In this document: one piece after another, positions 16,785-25,053 of the stretch | How positions within the stretch are numbered: the stretch's first letter is position 1 | Layout of the letters: each line of letters begins with the position of its first letter | From: Mesorhizobium ciceri biovar biserrulae WSM1271 | Lineage (GTDB): Bacteria > Pseudomonadota > Alphaproteobacteria > Rhizobiales > Rhizobiaceae | Assembly (NCBI RefSeq): GCF_000185905.1 | Contig: NC_014923.1 | Coordinates: forward strand, 5,417,501-5,481,500 | Reading direction: 5' to 3' | DNA: 64,000 bases | Program-made: the position numbers and the translations under genes | The notes under the pieces: generated by a model | Database searches by the model: none | What the model saw: the letters and a program-made list of their open reading frames with translations, nothing else | What the model was told of the DNA's origin: nothing

Positions 16785-17568
16785 ACACCGATGAGCCGAC
16801 TGCTGATCCAGCAAGGTGCGACAGCTTTTCACACGTTGCCAGCAACAGTTCGATTGTCCTGGTGATATCGGGTGCGGAAGGCGCGTTGACCACCGTGATG
16901 TAGGGAATCGACAGCGCGGCGATCGCCTTGCCGTCGGAACTGCGCACCGGGGCCGACAGGTTGAAGACGCCGGCTGTCTGCATCGAAGCCATCATCTCGT
17001 AGCCACGGTCGCGGATCTGGTCGAGACGGGTGAAGAACTCGCTCGATTGCGCCGTCTTGTCGGTGCTGCGGACGTGTTCGGAAATCATCATCTGGCGCTC
17101 TTCCGGTGAGCGGAAGGCGAGCAGCACATGTCCCGAGCCGGTATCGAATAGACTGATATGGGAGCCGACCCGGATCGATATGCCCCAGTAGTTCGGTGCT
17201 TCCTGCTGACCGATGACGACGGCAGAACCACGATCAAAAACAACGAGTTGGTTGGCCTGCTGCGATGTCTCGGCAAGCTCACGCATCAGCGGCGTCGCAT
17301 AGGAGACCAGCCGCCGTACCGGCGCGTGCAGCTGTGCCAGGCCGAACAGCTTGAGCGTCAGCGAATAGCGGTCGCCGTCGAGGCGCGTGACGTAGCCACG
17401 CCGCACCAGCCGGTCCAGCATGCGATAGAATTCGTTGGGACTGCGGTCGAGTTTCTTGGCGATTTCGGCCTGGGTCAGGCCACCGTCGACGCCCGCCAGC
17501 AGTTCAAGGATATCGAGCCCCTTGTCGAGCGCCGGCGCGCGATAGCGCTCGTCTTCGCTGTCGTCCAT
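16783..17568 (-). CDS. IclR family transcriptional regulator
   Basis: This 261-residue protein has an N-terminal winged helix (ALDKGLDILELLAGVDGGLTQ then AEIAKKLDRSPNEFYRML) and an IclR effector domain from about residue 80, including HVLLAFRSPEER and a late IAALSIPYI. It is divergent from the sugar-importer operon starting at 17738 and upstream of the amidohydrolase on its own strand, so it probably controls both. GGAGGATG precedes ATG 17568. The direct repeat AATTTCGCC in the divergent gap is a candidate binding site. IclR proteins can repress or activate; the direction is not visible here. Confidence 0.93.
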   Translation of the reverse strand: MDDSEDERYRAPALDKGLDILELLAGVDGGLTQAEIAKKLDRSPNEFYRMLDRLVRRGYVTRLDGDRYSLTLKLFGLAQLHAPVRRLVSYATPLMRELAETSQQANQLVVFDRGSAVVIGQQEAPNYWGISIRVGSHISLFDTGSGHVLLAFRSPEERQMMISEHVRSTDKTAQSSEFFTRLDQIRDRGYEMMASMQTAGVFNLSAPVRSSDGKAIAALSIPYITVVNAPSAPDITRTIELLLATCEKLSHLAGSAVGSSV

Positions 17569-17585
17569 GGGCTCATCCTCCAGTG

Positions 17586-17637
17586 AATTTCGCCCTTCAT
17601 ATACGCAGGAACGTGCGCGGCGGAAACAAATTTCGCC
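17586..17637. promoter_or_regulatory. Two direct AATTTCGCC repeats, candidate IclR sites
   Basis: The 9-mer AATTTCGCC occurs at 17586-17594 and again at 17629-17637, 43 bases apart (about four helical turns), in the 169-base gap between the IclR gene and the importer operon. The second copy abuts a TTGACG -35-like hexamer. The placement fits control of both divergent promoters by IclR. Confidence 0.4.
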
Positions 17638-17666
17638 TTGACGTGTCTATGAATGTTTTGTTTGTA
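17638..17666 (+). promoter_or_regulatory. Candidate sigma-70-type promoter for the importer operon
   Basis: TTGACG (17638-17643) is followed after 17 bases by TTTGTA (17661-17666), in an AT-richer stretch 72 bases before the binding-protein ATG. The -35 box is good and the -10 box weak. The call rests on pattern only. Confidence 0.35.
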
Positions 17667-17737
17667 TATGAATGTAGCACTTCTTGTCATCAGACGAGTT
17701 GCGGTCGCCGCGAAGGCGGCGCCAAGGGAGGATACCA

Positions 17738-19057
17738 ATGAACAGACTGCTTTCCGGCGTGTGCGCCGGCGCATTGTTGCTCGCGTCAGGTGCAGGCGCT
17801 GCTCTTGCCGGCGACCTGCCCGGCAAGTTCGAAGGCGTGACCGTCGACGTGAAGCTGATCGGCGGCCAGCAATATGAAAAGCTCTACGAACGGATCCCGG
17901 AATGGGAGAAGGCGACTGGCGCCAAGGTCAACATCCTGACCAAGAAGAACGGCTTCGACATCGACAAGGAGCTCAAGTCGGACATCGCCTCGGGCAGCAA
18001 CAACTGGTGCGTCGGCTGGAACCATTCCTCCTTCGCGCCGCAATATACCGGCCTCTACACCGACCTCAGCAAGTTGCTGCCGAAGGAAGAGATCGACGCC
18101 TTCGTGCCGTCGACGATCAAGGCGGCAACCATCGACGGCAAGCTGGAGATGCTGCCGCGTGCGCAGTTCGACGTTTCGGCGCTCTACTACCAGAAGAGCC
18201 TGTACGAGAACGCCGACAACAAGACCAAGTTCAAGGCGAAATACGGCTATGACCTGGTGCCGCCGGACACCTGGAAGGAAGTCACCGACCAGGCCGAGTT
18301 CTTCGCCAACCCGCCCAATTTCTACGGCACCCAGTTCGCCGGCAAGGAAGAGGCGATCAACGGCCGCTTCTACGAGATGGTCGTCGCCGAGGGCGGCGAA
18401 TATCTCGATAAGGACGGCAAGCCGGTCTTCAACTCCGAGGCCGGCATCCGGGCGCTCGACTGGTTCGTCAACCTCTACAAGGCCAAGGCCGTGCCGGCCG
18501 GCACCACCAACTATCTCTGGGACGATCTCGGCCAGGGCTTTGCGTCCGGCACTGTCGCCATCAACCTGGATTGGCCGGGCTGGGCCGGCTTCTTCAACGA
18601 TCCGAAGTCGTCGAAGGTCGCCGGCAATGTCGGCGTCAAAGTCGCGCCGAAGGGTTCGTCCGGCAAGCGCACCGGCTGGTCCGGCTTCCATGGCTTCTCG
18701 GTGACCGAGAACTGCCCGAACAAGGAGGCCGCGGCTTCCCTGGTTTGGTGGCTGACCAACGAGGACAGCCAGAAGCTCGAGGCCGCCGCCGGTCCGCTGC
18801 CGACCCGCACCGCGGTCTGGGACTGGGACCTGAAGCAGGCCGAAAACGATCCTTACAAGAAGGAGGTTCTTACCGCTTTCCAGGAAGAGGCCAAGCACGC
18901 CTTCGCCGTGCCGCAGACGCCTGAATGGATCGAGATCTCGAACGCCGTCTATCCCGAGCTGCAGGCGGCGATCCTCGGCGACAAGACCTCGAAGCAGGCA
19001 CTGGATGAAGCCGCCGCCAAGGCGACACAAATCCTCCAGGACGCCGGCAAGCTCTAG
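17738..19057 (+). CDS. Extracellular family 1 sugar-binding protein of an ABC importer
   Basis: This 439-residue protein has a signal peptide with probable cleavage after ALA at residue 24. The mature type II binding fold includes VTVDVKLIGGQQYEKLYERI, IASGSNNWCVGWNHSS, GTVAINLDWPGWAGFF and a C-terminal ALDEAAAKATQILQDAGKL. GGGAGGA lies before ATG 17738. It is the periplasmic receptor for the MalF/MalG-type permeases and UgpC/MsmK-type ATPase downstream. The ligand is probably a mono- or disaccharide related to the mutarotase and dehydratase encoded at the end of the operon, perhaps a 6-deoxyhexose. Confidence 0.93.
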   Translation: MNRLLSGVCAGALLLASGAGAALAGDLPGKFEGVTVDVKLIGGQQYEKLYERIPEWEKATGAKVNILTKKNGFDIDKELKSDIASGSNNWCVGWNHSSFAPQYTGLYTDLSKLLPKEEIDAFVPSTIKAATIDGKLEMLPRAQFDVSALYYQKSLYENADNKTKFKAKYGYDLVPPDTWKEVTDQAEFFANPPNFYGTQFAGKEEAINGRFYEMVVAEGGEYLDKDGKPVFNSEAGIRALDWFVNLYKAKAVPAGTTNYLWDDLGQGFASGTVAINLDWPGWAGFFNDPKSSKVAGNVGVKVAPKGSSGKRTGWSGFHGFSVTENCPNKEAAASLVWWLTNEDSQKLEAAAGPLPTRTAVWDWDLKQAENDPYKKEVLTAFQEEAKHAFAVPQTPEWIEISNAVYPELQAAILGDKTSKQALDEAAAKATQILQDAGKL

Positions 19058-19074
19058 CAACGGCTCCCAGGGCT

Positions 19075-19101
19075 GCCTCCCCCATCAGCAATGGGGGAGG
19101 C
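19075..19101. terminator. Intercistronic hairpin after the family 1 binding-protein gene
   Basis: GCCTCCCCCAT and ATGGGGGAGGC form a perfect 11-bp stem with a 5-base loop, 17 bases after the binding-protein stop. No T-run follows, and the permease gene starts 91 bases later, so partial termination or mRNA stabilisation is more likely than operon end. Confidence 0.75.
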
Positions 19102-19192
19102 GATCGCGTTGCGCGGGATGCCAGCGGTTTACGCTAACCCTTCGCGCCCAGCCAACGCACCGCCGTCCAAATACAAACACTCAAGGATTCTG

Positions 19193-20089
19193 ATGAAGGG
19201 CTTCAAGCCATCCGCGCCATTCCTGCTGCTGCTTCCGGCCATGATCGTGCTGGCGGCGGTGGTGGTGGTGCCGCTGCTTCTGTCGCTCTATTCGAGCTTC
19301 ACCCCGTTCCGCCTGACGCGGCCCGAAACGTTCTACGTCTTCATCGGCATCCGGAACTATCTTTCGATCCTGTCCAACACCGACTTCTGGTGGGCCTTCG
19401 GCCGCACGGTTCTGCTGCTGACCATCGCGCTCAATCTCGAAATGCTGCTCGGGCTCGGCCTCGCCATGCTCGTCGAGAAGGCGACGCGCGGCCAGCGCAT
19501 CCTGCGCACGCTGATGATGTTTCCGATGATGTTCTCGCCGATCCTGGTCGGCTTCCAATTCAAGTTCATGTTCAACGACAATATCGGCCTGGTGAACAAT
19601 GCGCTGCAGTCGCTCGGCATCACGCGAGACGCCATACCGTGGCTGATCGAGGGCCATCTCGCCTTCATCGCCATCTCGATCGCCGAGATCTGGTCGTCGA
19701 CGGCGATCTTCGCCATCCTGATCCTCGCCGGTCTGCTCGCCATGCCCAAGGAGCCGATCGAGGCGGCGCGGGTCGACGGCTGCACGCCGTGGCAGACATT
19801 CCGCTATGTGACGTGGCCATTCGTCATGCCCTTCGCCTACATCGCCATGACCATCCGTTCGCTCGACGTGGCGCGCGCCTATGACATCGTCAAGATCATG
19901 ACCGATGGCGGACCGGCGGGCCGCACCGAACTGCTATGGACCTTGGTGGCCCGCACCGCCTACAGCGACGGGCGCATGGGCATGGCCAACGCCATGGCCT
20001 ATTTTTCGATCCTGCTGTCGATCGCCTTCACCGTCTACTTCTTCAACAAGCTCGCCGCGGCGCGCACGCAGATCGGTGCGGAGTGGTGA
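19193..20089 (+). CDS. Sugar ABC transporter permease (MalF/UgpA type)
   Basis: This 298-residue protein has about six hydrophobic segments and the cytoplasmic coupling (EAA) loop EPIEAARVDGCTPWQTFRYVTWP. The start at 19193 has AAGGA upstream; an in-frame GTG at 19091 would begin inside the preceding hairpin and is unlikely. The next permease begins 2 bases after its stop, so the two should form the channel heterodimer. Confidence 0.92.
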   Translation: MKGFKPSAPFLLLLPAMIVLAAVVVVPLLLSLYSSFTPFRLTRPETFYVFIGIRNYLSILSNTDFWWAFGRTVLLLTIALNLEMLLGLGLAMLVEKATRGQRILRTLMMFPMMFSPILVGFQFKFMFNDNIGLVNNALQSLGITRDAIPWLIEGHLAFIAISIAEIWSSTAIFAILILAGLLAMPKEPIEAARVDGCTPWQTFRYVTWPFVMPFAYIAMTIRSLDVARAYDIVKIMTDGGPAGRTELLWTLVARTAYSDGRMGMANAMAYFSILLSIAFTVYFFNKLAAARTQIGAEW

Positions 20090-20091
20090 AG

Positions 20092-20958
20092 ATGGACGAG
20101 AATTCTTCCGCCCGCCTGAAGCGCCGGCTGCTCGGCATCATCTATCGCATCGGCCTGTTCCTGGCGATGCTGACCATCTGCCTGCCGGGCCTGTGGATCG
20201 TGCTGTCGTCGCTGCGGCCGACGGTCGAGATCATGGCAAAGCCACCGGTGTGGATCCCACAGGAGATTTCGTTCGACGCCTATGTCGCGATGTTCTCAGG
20301 CATCGGCAAGGGCGGCATCCCGGTGATTGAATATTTCCGCAACTCGCTGATCATCTCGGTGACCTCGACGGTGATTGCGGTGGCCATCGGCATGGCAGGC
20401 GGCTATGCGTTCGCCCGCTATCGTTTTCGCGGTAAATCGAGCGTCTTCCTCGGCCTGATGCTGACGCGCACCGTGCCGGGCATCGCGCTCTCGCTGCCGC
20501 TGTTCTTCCTCTATGTGCGGCTCGGCATCATCGACACCCATTTCGGGCTGATCCTCGCCTATGTCGCGCTCAACGTGCCGTTCACCATCTGGCTGATCGA
20601 CGGCTTCTTCCGCCAGGTGCCCAAGGACCTCGCGGAAGCAGCGCAGATCGATGGCTGCACCCGCTGGCAGGCGTTCTGGCAGGTCGAGTTTCCGCTCGCC
20701 GGACCGGGCATTGCGTCGGCCGCGATCTTCGCCTTCCTGACCTGCTGGAACGAGTTCGCGCTGGCCTCGCAGCTGACCCGCTCGGTGAGCGCCAAGACGC
20801 TGCCGGTCGGCCTGCTCGACTACACGGCCGAGTTCACCATCGATTGGCGCGGCATGTGCGCGCTGGCCGTGGTGATGATCATCCCGGCGCTCACCCTCAC
20901 CTACATAGTCCAGAAACACCTTGTCGGCGGCCTGACCTCCGGCGCGGTGAAAGGCTGA
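20092..20958 (+). CDS. Sugar ABC transporter permease (MalG/UgpE type)
   Basis: This 288-residue protein has about six membrane segments, a typical N-terminal GLWIVLSSLRPTVEIMAKPP after the first helix, and the coupling loop DLAEAAQIDGCTRWQAFW. ATG 20092 lies 2 bases after the MalF-type stop, and the ATPase gene follows 4 bases after its own stop. Confidence 0.92.
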   Translation: MDENSSARLKRRLLGIIYRIGLFLAMLTICLPGLWIVLSSLRPTVEIMAKPPVWIPQEISFDAYVAMFSGIGKGGIPVIEYFRNSLIISVTSTVIAVAIGMAGGYAFARYRFRGKSSVFLGLMLTRTVPGIALSLPLFFLYVRLGIIDTHFGLILAYVALNVPFTIWLIDGFFRQVPKDLAEAAQIDGCTRWQAFWQVEFPLAGPGIASAAIFAFLTCWNEFALASQLTRSVSAKTLPVGLLDYTAEFTIDWRGMCALAVVMIIPALTLTYIVQKHLVGGLTSGAVKG

Positions 20959-20962
20959 TCCC

Positions 20963-22060
20963 ATGGCAACCGTTACCCTCACCAAGCTGACCAAGCGCTA
21001 CGGCACTATTGGGATCGTGCACGGCATCGATCTCGACATTGCCGACCGCGAGTTCATTGCGCTGGTCGGCCCGTCCGGCTGCGGCAAGTCGACGACGCTG
21101 CGCATGATCGCCGGGCTGGAGGAAATCAGCGCCGGCTCGATCGAGATCGGCGGACGCATCGTCAACGATTTGCCGCCACGCTCGCGCAACATCTCGATGG
21201 TGTTCCAATCCTATGCGCTCTATCCGCACATGACGGTGCGCGAGAATCTCGGCTTCTCCCTGAAGATCGCCGGCGCCGCCAAAGAAGACATGGACCGCCG
21301 CGTCGCCGAGGCCTCGGCCATCCTCGGCCTCGACACGTTGCTCGACCGCCGCCCGTCGCAACTGTCCGGCGGTCAGCGCCAGCGCGTCGCGATGGGCCGC
21401 GCCATCGTGCGCGACCCCGATGTGTTTCTGTTCGACGAACCGCTTTCCAATCTCGACGCCAAATTGCGCACGCAGATGCGCACCGAGATCAAGAAGCTGC
21501 ATGCCAAGGTGCAGTCGACAGTGATCTACGTCACCCACGACCAGGTCGAGGCGATGACGCTTGCCGATCGCATCGTCATCATGCGCGACGGTCATATCGA
21601 ACAGGTCGGCACGCCCGACGAGGTGTTCCGGCGGCCGGCGACGCGCTTCGTCGCCGGCTTCATCGGCTCACCGCCGATGAATCTGCACGAGGCGACGATC
21701 GATGACGGCCAGATGGTTTTCGCCAGCGGCGAGAAGCTGCCGCTGCCCGGCCAGTTCAAGGCCAATGTCGCGACCGGCGACAAGGTCGTGTTCGGGCTGC
21801 GGCCGGACGACATCTACCCGACCGGCCATGGCATCAGTTCCGGTGGCGCGGCCGATGTCCACCAGATCGAGCTGCCGATCACGGTCACCGAACCGCTCGG
21901 CAACGAGACGCTGGTGTTCGTTGAATTCAACGGCACGGACTGGGTGTCGCGCATGCTGAACCCGAGGCCACTGCGGCCGGGCGAGCGGGTCGCCATGAGC
22001 CTCGACATGTCGCAGGCGCATCTGTTTGCCACTGAGACCGGAAAGACATTGCGGAGCTGA
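20963..22060 (+). CDS. Sugar ABC transporter ATP-binding protein (UgpC/MsmK type)
   Basis: This 365-residue protein has Walker A GPSGCGKST at residues 36-44, the Q-loop SMVFQSYALYPHM, signature LSGGQRQRVAMGRAIVR and Walker B VFLFDEPLSNLDAKLR. A C-terminal regulatory OB/TOBE region of about 120 residues follows, as in MalK-type proteins. It energises the importer encoded by the three genes before it. The dehydratase gene starts 5 bases after its stop. Confidence 0.93.
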   Translation: MATVTLTKLTKRYGTIGIVHGIDLDIADREFIALVGPSGCGKSTTLRMIAGLEEISAGSIEIGGRIVNDLPPRSRNISMVFQSYALYPHMTVRENLGFSLKIAGAAKEDMDRRVAEASAILGLDTLLDRRPSQLSGGQRQRVAMGRAIVRDPDVFLFDEPLSNLDAKLRTQMRTEIKKLHAKVQSTVIYVTHDQVEAMTLADRIVIMRDGHIEQVGTPDEVFRRPATRFVAGFIGSPPMNLHEATIDDGQMVFASGEKLPLPGQFKANVATGDKVVFGLRPDDIYPTGHGISSGGAADVHQIELPITVTEPLGNETLVFVEFNGTDWVSRMLNPRPLRPGERVAMSLDMSQAHLFATETGKTLRS

Positions 22061-22065
22061 TCGGC

Positions 22066-23178
22066 ATGGCCAGAATCGAGAAAGTCGACCTTTGCATGGT
22101 GGACCTTGTGCCCAAGGTCAAGCGCACCGACGCGATCCAGAGCTTCGTCAGCCAGGAAACGCCGATCGTCACGATCACCGATTCCGACGGTGCGGTCGGC
22201 ACCGGTTACAGCTACACGATCGGCACCGGCGGTTCGTCGGTGATGCGGCTGCTCTCGGACCATCTGGTGCCGCGCCTGATCGGCCGCGATCCCGACATGA
22301 TCGAGGCGATCTGGCACGATCTCGAATTCGCCACCCATGCCACGACCATCGGTGCCATCACCGCCATCGCGATCGCCGCCATCGATACAGCACTCTGGGA
22401 TCTGCGGGCCAAGAAGCAAAACCTGCCTTTGTGGAAACTGGCCGGCGGCGCCAAGGATCGTTGTCCGCTTTACACCACCGAAGGCGGTTGGCTGCACATC
22501 GAGACGCAGGCGCTGGTCGACGATGCGCTGGCCGCCAAGGCGAAGGGATTTCGCGGCTCGAAAGTCAAGATCGGCAGGCCGCACGGGTCGGAGGATCTTG
22601 CCCGCCTGTCGGCGGTGCGCAAGGCGGTCGGCGACGGCTACGAGATCATGACCGACGCCAATCAGGGGTTTTCGGTCGACGAAGCGATCCGGCGCGCTGC
22701 GAGGCTGCGTGAGCTCGACCTCGCCTGGATCGAGGAACCGCTGCCGGCAGACGACATCGACGGGCATGTGCGATTGTCGAACTCGACGCCGACGCCGATC
22801 GCCATCGGCGAGTCGCTCTACTCGATCCGCCATTTCCGCGAATACATGCAGAAAGGCGGCTGTTCGATCGTGCAGGTCGATGTCGGCCGCATCGGCGGCA
22901 TCACGCCATGGCTCAAGATCGCGCACGCGGCAGAGGCCTTCGACATTCCGGTCTGCCCGCATTTCCTGATGGAACTGCATGTCAGCCTGACCTGCGCTGT
23001 TCAGAACGGTCGATATGTCGAGTACATTCCGCAGCTCGACCAGTTGACCGGCAAGCGCATGCGCATCGAAGATGGCCAGGCGCTGGCGCCCGACGAACCG
23101 GGCATCGGCATCGATTGGGACTGGGACGCGGTCAAGGCCATGAGCATCGCCGAATTCACCACGGCGATCACCAAATAG
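22066..23178 (+). CDS. Enolase-superfamily sugar-acid dehydratase (mandelate racemase subgroup)
   Basis: This 370-residue protein conserves the full mandelate-racemase-subgroup active site. The residues are KxK bases Lys166/Lys168, metal ligands Asp197, Glu223 and Glu249, the Asp272-His299 dyad (VDVGRIGG and CPHFLMELH), and Glu319. These match mandelate racemase numbering with a constant offset of two. Most members of this subgroup in sugar operons dehydrate aldonic or aldaric acids to 2-keto-3-deoxy acids. Together with the lactonase, mutarotase and dehydrogenase around it, an aldonate dehydratase is the best call. It is shorter than L-fuconate dehydratase, so the exact substrate is open. 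Confidence 0.88.
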   Translation: MARIEKVDLCMVDLVPKVKRTDAIQSFVSQETPIVTITDSDGAVGTGYSYTIGTGGSSVMRLLSDHLVPRLIGRDPDMIEAIWHDLEFATHATTIGAITAIAIAAIDTALWDLRAKKQNLPLWKLAGGAKDRCPLYTTEGGWLHIETQALVDDALAAKAKGFRGSKVKIGRPHGSEDLARLSAVRKAVGDGYEIMTDANQGFSVDEAIRRAARLRELDLAWIEEPLPADDIDGHVRLSNSTPTPIAIGESLYSIRHFREYMQKGGCSIVQVDVGRIGGITPWLKIAHAAEAFDIPVCPHFLMELHVSLTCAVQNGRYVEYIPQLDQLTGKRMRIEDGQALAPDEPGIGIDWDWDAVKAMSIAEFTTAITK

Positions 23179-23188
23179 GGGAACTGAT

Positions 23189-23518
23189 ATGCAGCGGATG
23201 GGTATGGTTTTGGGGCTGAAGCCGGAAAAGGTCGATGAGTATGTTCGGCTCCATGCCGCCGTCTGGCCCGGCGTGCTGACCATGATCTCGGCCTGCAACA
23301 TCAAGAACTATTCGATCTACCTGAAGCGGCCGGAGAACCTGCTGTTTTCCTATTTTGAATACCACGGCACCGACTATGCCGCCGACATGGCCAAGATGGC
23401 GGCCGACCCGAAGACGCAGGAATGGTGGGCCGTCTGCATGCCCTGCCAGGAGCCGCTGGCGACCCGCAAGGAGGGCGAGTGGTGGGCCGAGATGGATGAG
23501 GTCTTCCATCATGACTGA
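23189..23518 (+). CDS. L-rhamnose mutarotase family protein
   Basis: This 109-residue protein is of the RhaM/YiiL type. It keeps Tyr18 and His22 in EYVRLHAAVWPGV and continues with KNYSIYLKRPENLLFSYFEY and EWWAVCMPCQ. The family interconverts the anomers of L-rhamnose, and related members act on L-fucose. Its length is close to the family norm (about 104 residues). It sits between the dehydratase and the Gfo/Idh/MocA gene, which start and end within a few bases, and points to a 6-deoxy-L-hexose or a stereochemically similar sugar as the substrate of the whole cluster. Confidence 0.9.
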   Translation: MQRMGMVLGLKPEKVDEYVRLHAAVWPGVLTMISACNIKNYSIYLKRPENLLFSYFEYHGTDYAADMAKMAADPKTQEWWAVCMPCQEPLATRKEGEWWAEMDEVFHHD

Positions 23519-24587
23519 AGGCGGCTTCGACCCTGCCTTGCTCGTTCAATCCTGGCCAAAACCCTCAAGACCCCGGCCGATCGTCACCTTCGGCGCGGGA
23601 TCGATCGTCGGCGACGCGCATTTCCCAGCCTACCGGAAGGCCGGCTTTCCGGTTGCCGGGCTTTATGATCCTGATCATGTCAGGGCTGAAAAGCTGGCCA
23701 GCCAATGGGGCGTGACGGCCTTTGGCTCGGTCGAAGAAGCGACTGCTGTCGAGGGCGCGATCTTCGACCTTGCCACCCCGCCGTCGCATCATGCCGATGT
23801 GCTGAAGTCCTTGCCTGACGGCGCGGTGGCGCTGATCCAGAAGCCGATGGGCAGCAATCTTGCCGAGGCGACCGCGATCCTCGAAATCTGCCGCGCCAGG
23901 AGGCTGCACGCGGCGGTGAATTTCCAATTGCGCTTCGCGCCAATGATGCTGGCGCTGAAGGATGCCATCGGCAAGGGCTGGCTCGGCGAGATCGTCGACT
24001 TCGACGCCTGGCTGGCGCTGGCGACACCATGGGAGCTTTGGGAATTCCTGCTCAAGGCACCGCGCGTCGAGATCGCCATGCATTCGATCCACTATCTCGA
24101 CCTGATCCGGCAGTTGCTCGGCGACCCCAGAGGCGTGCACGCCAAGACGCTCGGCCATCCCAACCATAAGGTGGCGCAGACACGCACCAGCGCCATTCTC
24201 GACTATGGCGACACCGTGCGTTGCGCGCTGTCGATCAACCACGACCACAAATTCGGTCGCCGGCATCAGGCCTGCGAGTTCCGCATCTGCGGCACAGAGG
24301 GTGCCGCCTATCTCAAGCTGGGTCTCAACCTCGATTATCCCACAGGCGAACCGGATGTATTGGAGATCTATCCGAAGGGCGGAACGGACTGGATCGCCGT
24401 GCCTTTGGCCGGCGAGTGGTTTCCCGATGCCTTCGTCGGCCGCATGGCCAATGTCCAGCGCTTTGCGACCGGAGAAGATGATACGCTGATAAGCCCCGTC
24501 GAAGATGCCTGGAGCACTATGGCGCTGGTCGAGGCGGCGTATCAGTCGAGCGCGGCACCGGCGACGCCGATTGCGGAAAGACCCTGA
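23511..24587 (+). CDS. Gfo/Idh/MocA family oxidoreductase, probable sugar dehydrogenase
   Basis: This 358-residue protein has an N-terminal Rossmann fold (IVTFGAGSIVGDAHFPAYRKAGF) and the family lysine in LIQKPMG (Lys111). It also has the C-terminal catalytic histidine segment MHSIHYLDLIRQLLGD (His194). Where many members have Asp four residues before this His, this one has Met190, next to His191. It probably oxidises the pyranose or furanose to the lactone opened by the amidohydrolase. ATG 23511 overlaps the mutarotase stop by 8 bases, and its own stop shares an A with the next ATG (TGATG). Confidence 0.87.
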   Translation: MTEGGFDPALLVQSWPKPSRPRPIVTFGAGSIVGDAHFPAYRKAGFPVAGLYDPDHVRAEKLASQWGVTAFGSVEEATAVEGAIFDLATPPSHHADVLKSLPDGAVALIQKPMGSNLAEATAILEICRARRLHAAVNFQLRFAPMMLALKDAIGKGWLGEIVDFDAWLALATPWELWEFLLKAPRVEIAMHSIHYLDLIRQLLGDPRGVHAKTLGHPNHKVAQTRTSAILDYGDTVRCALSINHDHKFGRRHQACEFRICGTEGAAYLKLGLNLDYPTGEPDVLEIYPKGGTDWIAVPLAGEWFPDAFVGRMANVQRFATGEDDTLISPVEDAWSTMALVEAAYQSSAAPATPIAERP

Positions 24588-25039
24588 TGGAACAGATCAA
24601 GTATTTCGAGGATTACGAGATTGGCGCGTCGCGCCTAACAAGCGGCCGCACCATCACCGAGACCGACTTCATCGTCCATGCCGGCCACACCGGCGATTTC
24701 TTTCCGCACCATATGGACGCCGAGTACATGAAGACGACGCCATTCGGCCAGCGCATCGCGCATGGCACGCTGGTGTTCTCGGTCGGCATCGGGCTGACCG
24801 CGAGCGTCGTCAACCCTGTCGCCTTTTCCTACGGCTACGACCGGCTGCGCTTCATCAAGCCGGTGTTCATCGGCGACACAATCCGCACGCGCACCACCAT
24901 CGCGGTCAAGGAAGACGATCCCAAGCGGCCGGGTTCAGGACGGGTGATCGAGCGGTGCGAGGTGATCAACCAGCGCGACGACGTGGTGCTGGCGGCAGAC
25001 CACATCTACATCGTCGAACGCAGGCCGGCGCAGGGCTGA
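24587..25039 (+). CDS. MaoC-like dehydratase, second copy
   Basis: This 150-residue single hot-dog protein contains the hydratase signature region GDFFPHHMDAEYMK, with the Asp and His expected for (R)-specific hydratases, then RIAHGTLVFSVGIGL and SYGYDRLRFIKPVFIGDTI. It is clearly related to the MaoC protein at 8301, which shares that last segment almost unchanged. It ends an operon otherwise devoted to sugar oxidation, where a 2-keto-3-deoxy-acid hydrolase or dehydrogenase would be expected. Its start overlaps the dehydrogenase stop by one base, so it is almost certainly cotranslated with it. The substrate is unknown. Confidence 0.87.
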   Translation: MEQIKYFEDYEIGASRLTSGRTITETDFIVHAGHTGDFFPHHMDAEYMKTTPFGQRIAHGTLVFSVGIGLTASVVNPVAFSYGYDRLRFIKPVFIGDTIRTRTTIAVKEDDPKRPGSGRVIERCEVINQRDDVVLAADHIYIVERRPAQG

Positions 25040-25053
25040 GACTCGGGAAAGTC

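Noticed and set aside
21814..23304. A minus-strand open frame of about 500 codons across the ATPase, dehydratase and mutarotase genes
   Set aside because: It overlaps three plus-strand genes that keep all family motifs; its translation is rich in Arg, Gly and Asp without domain features.
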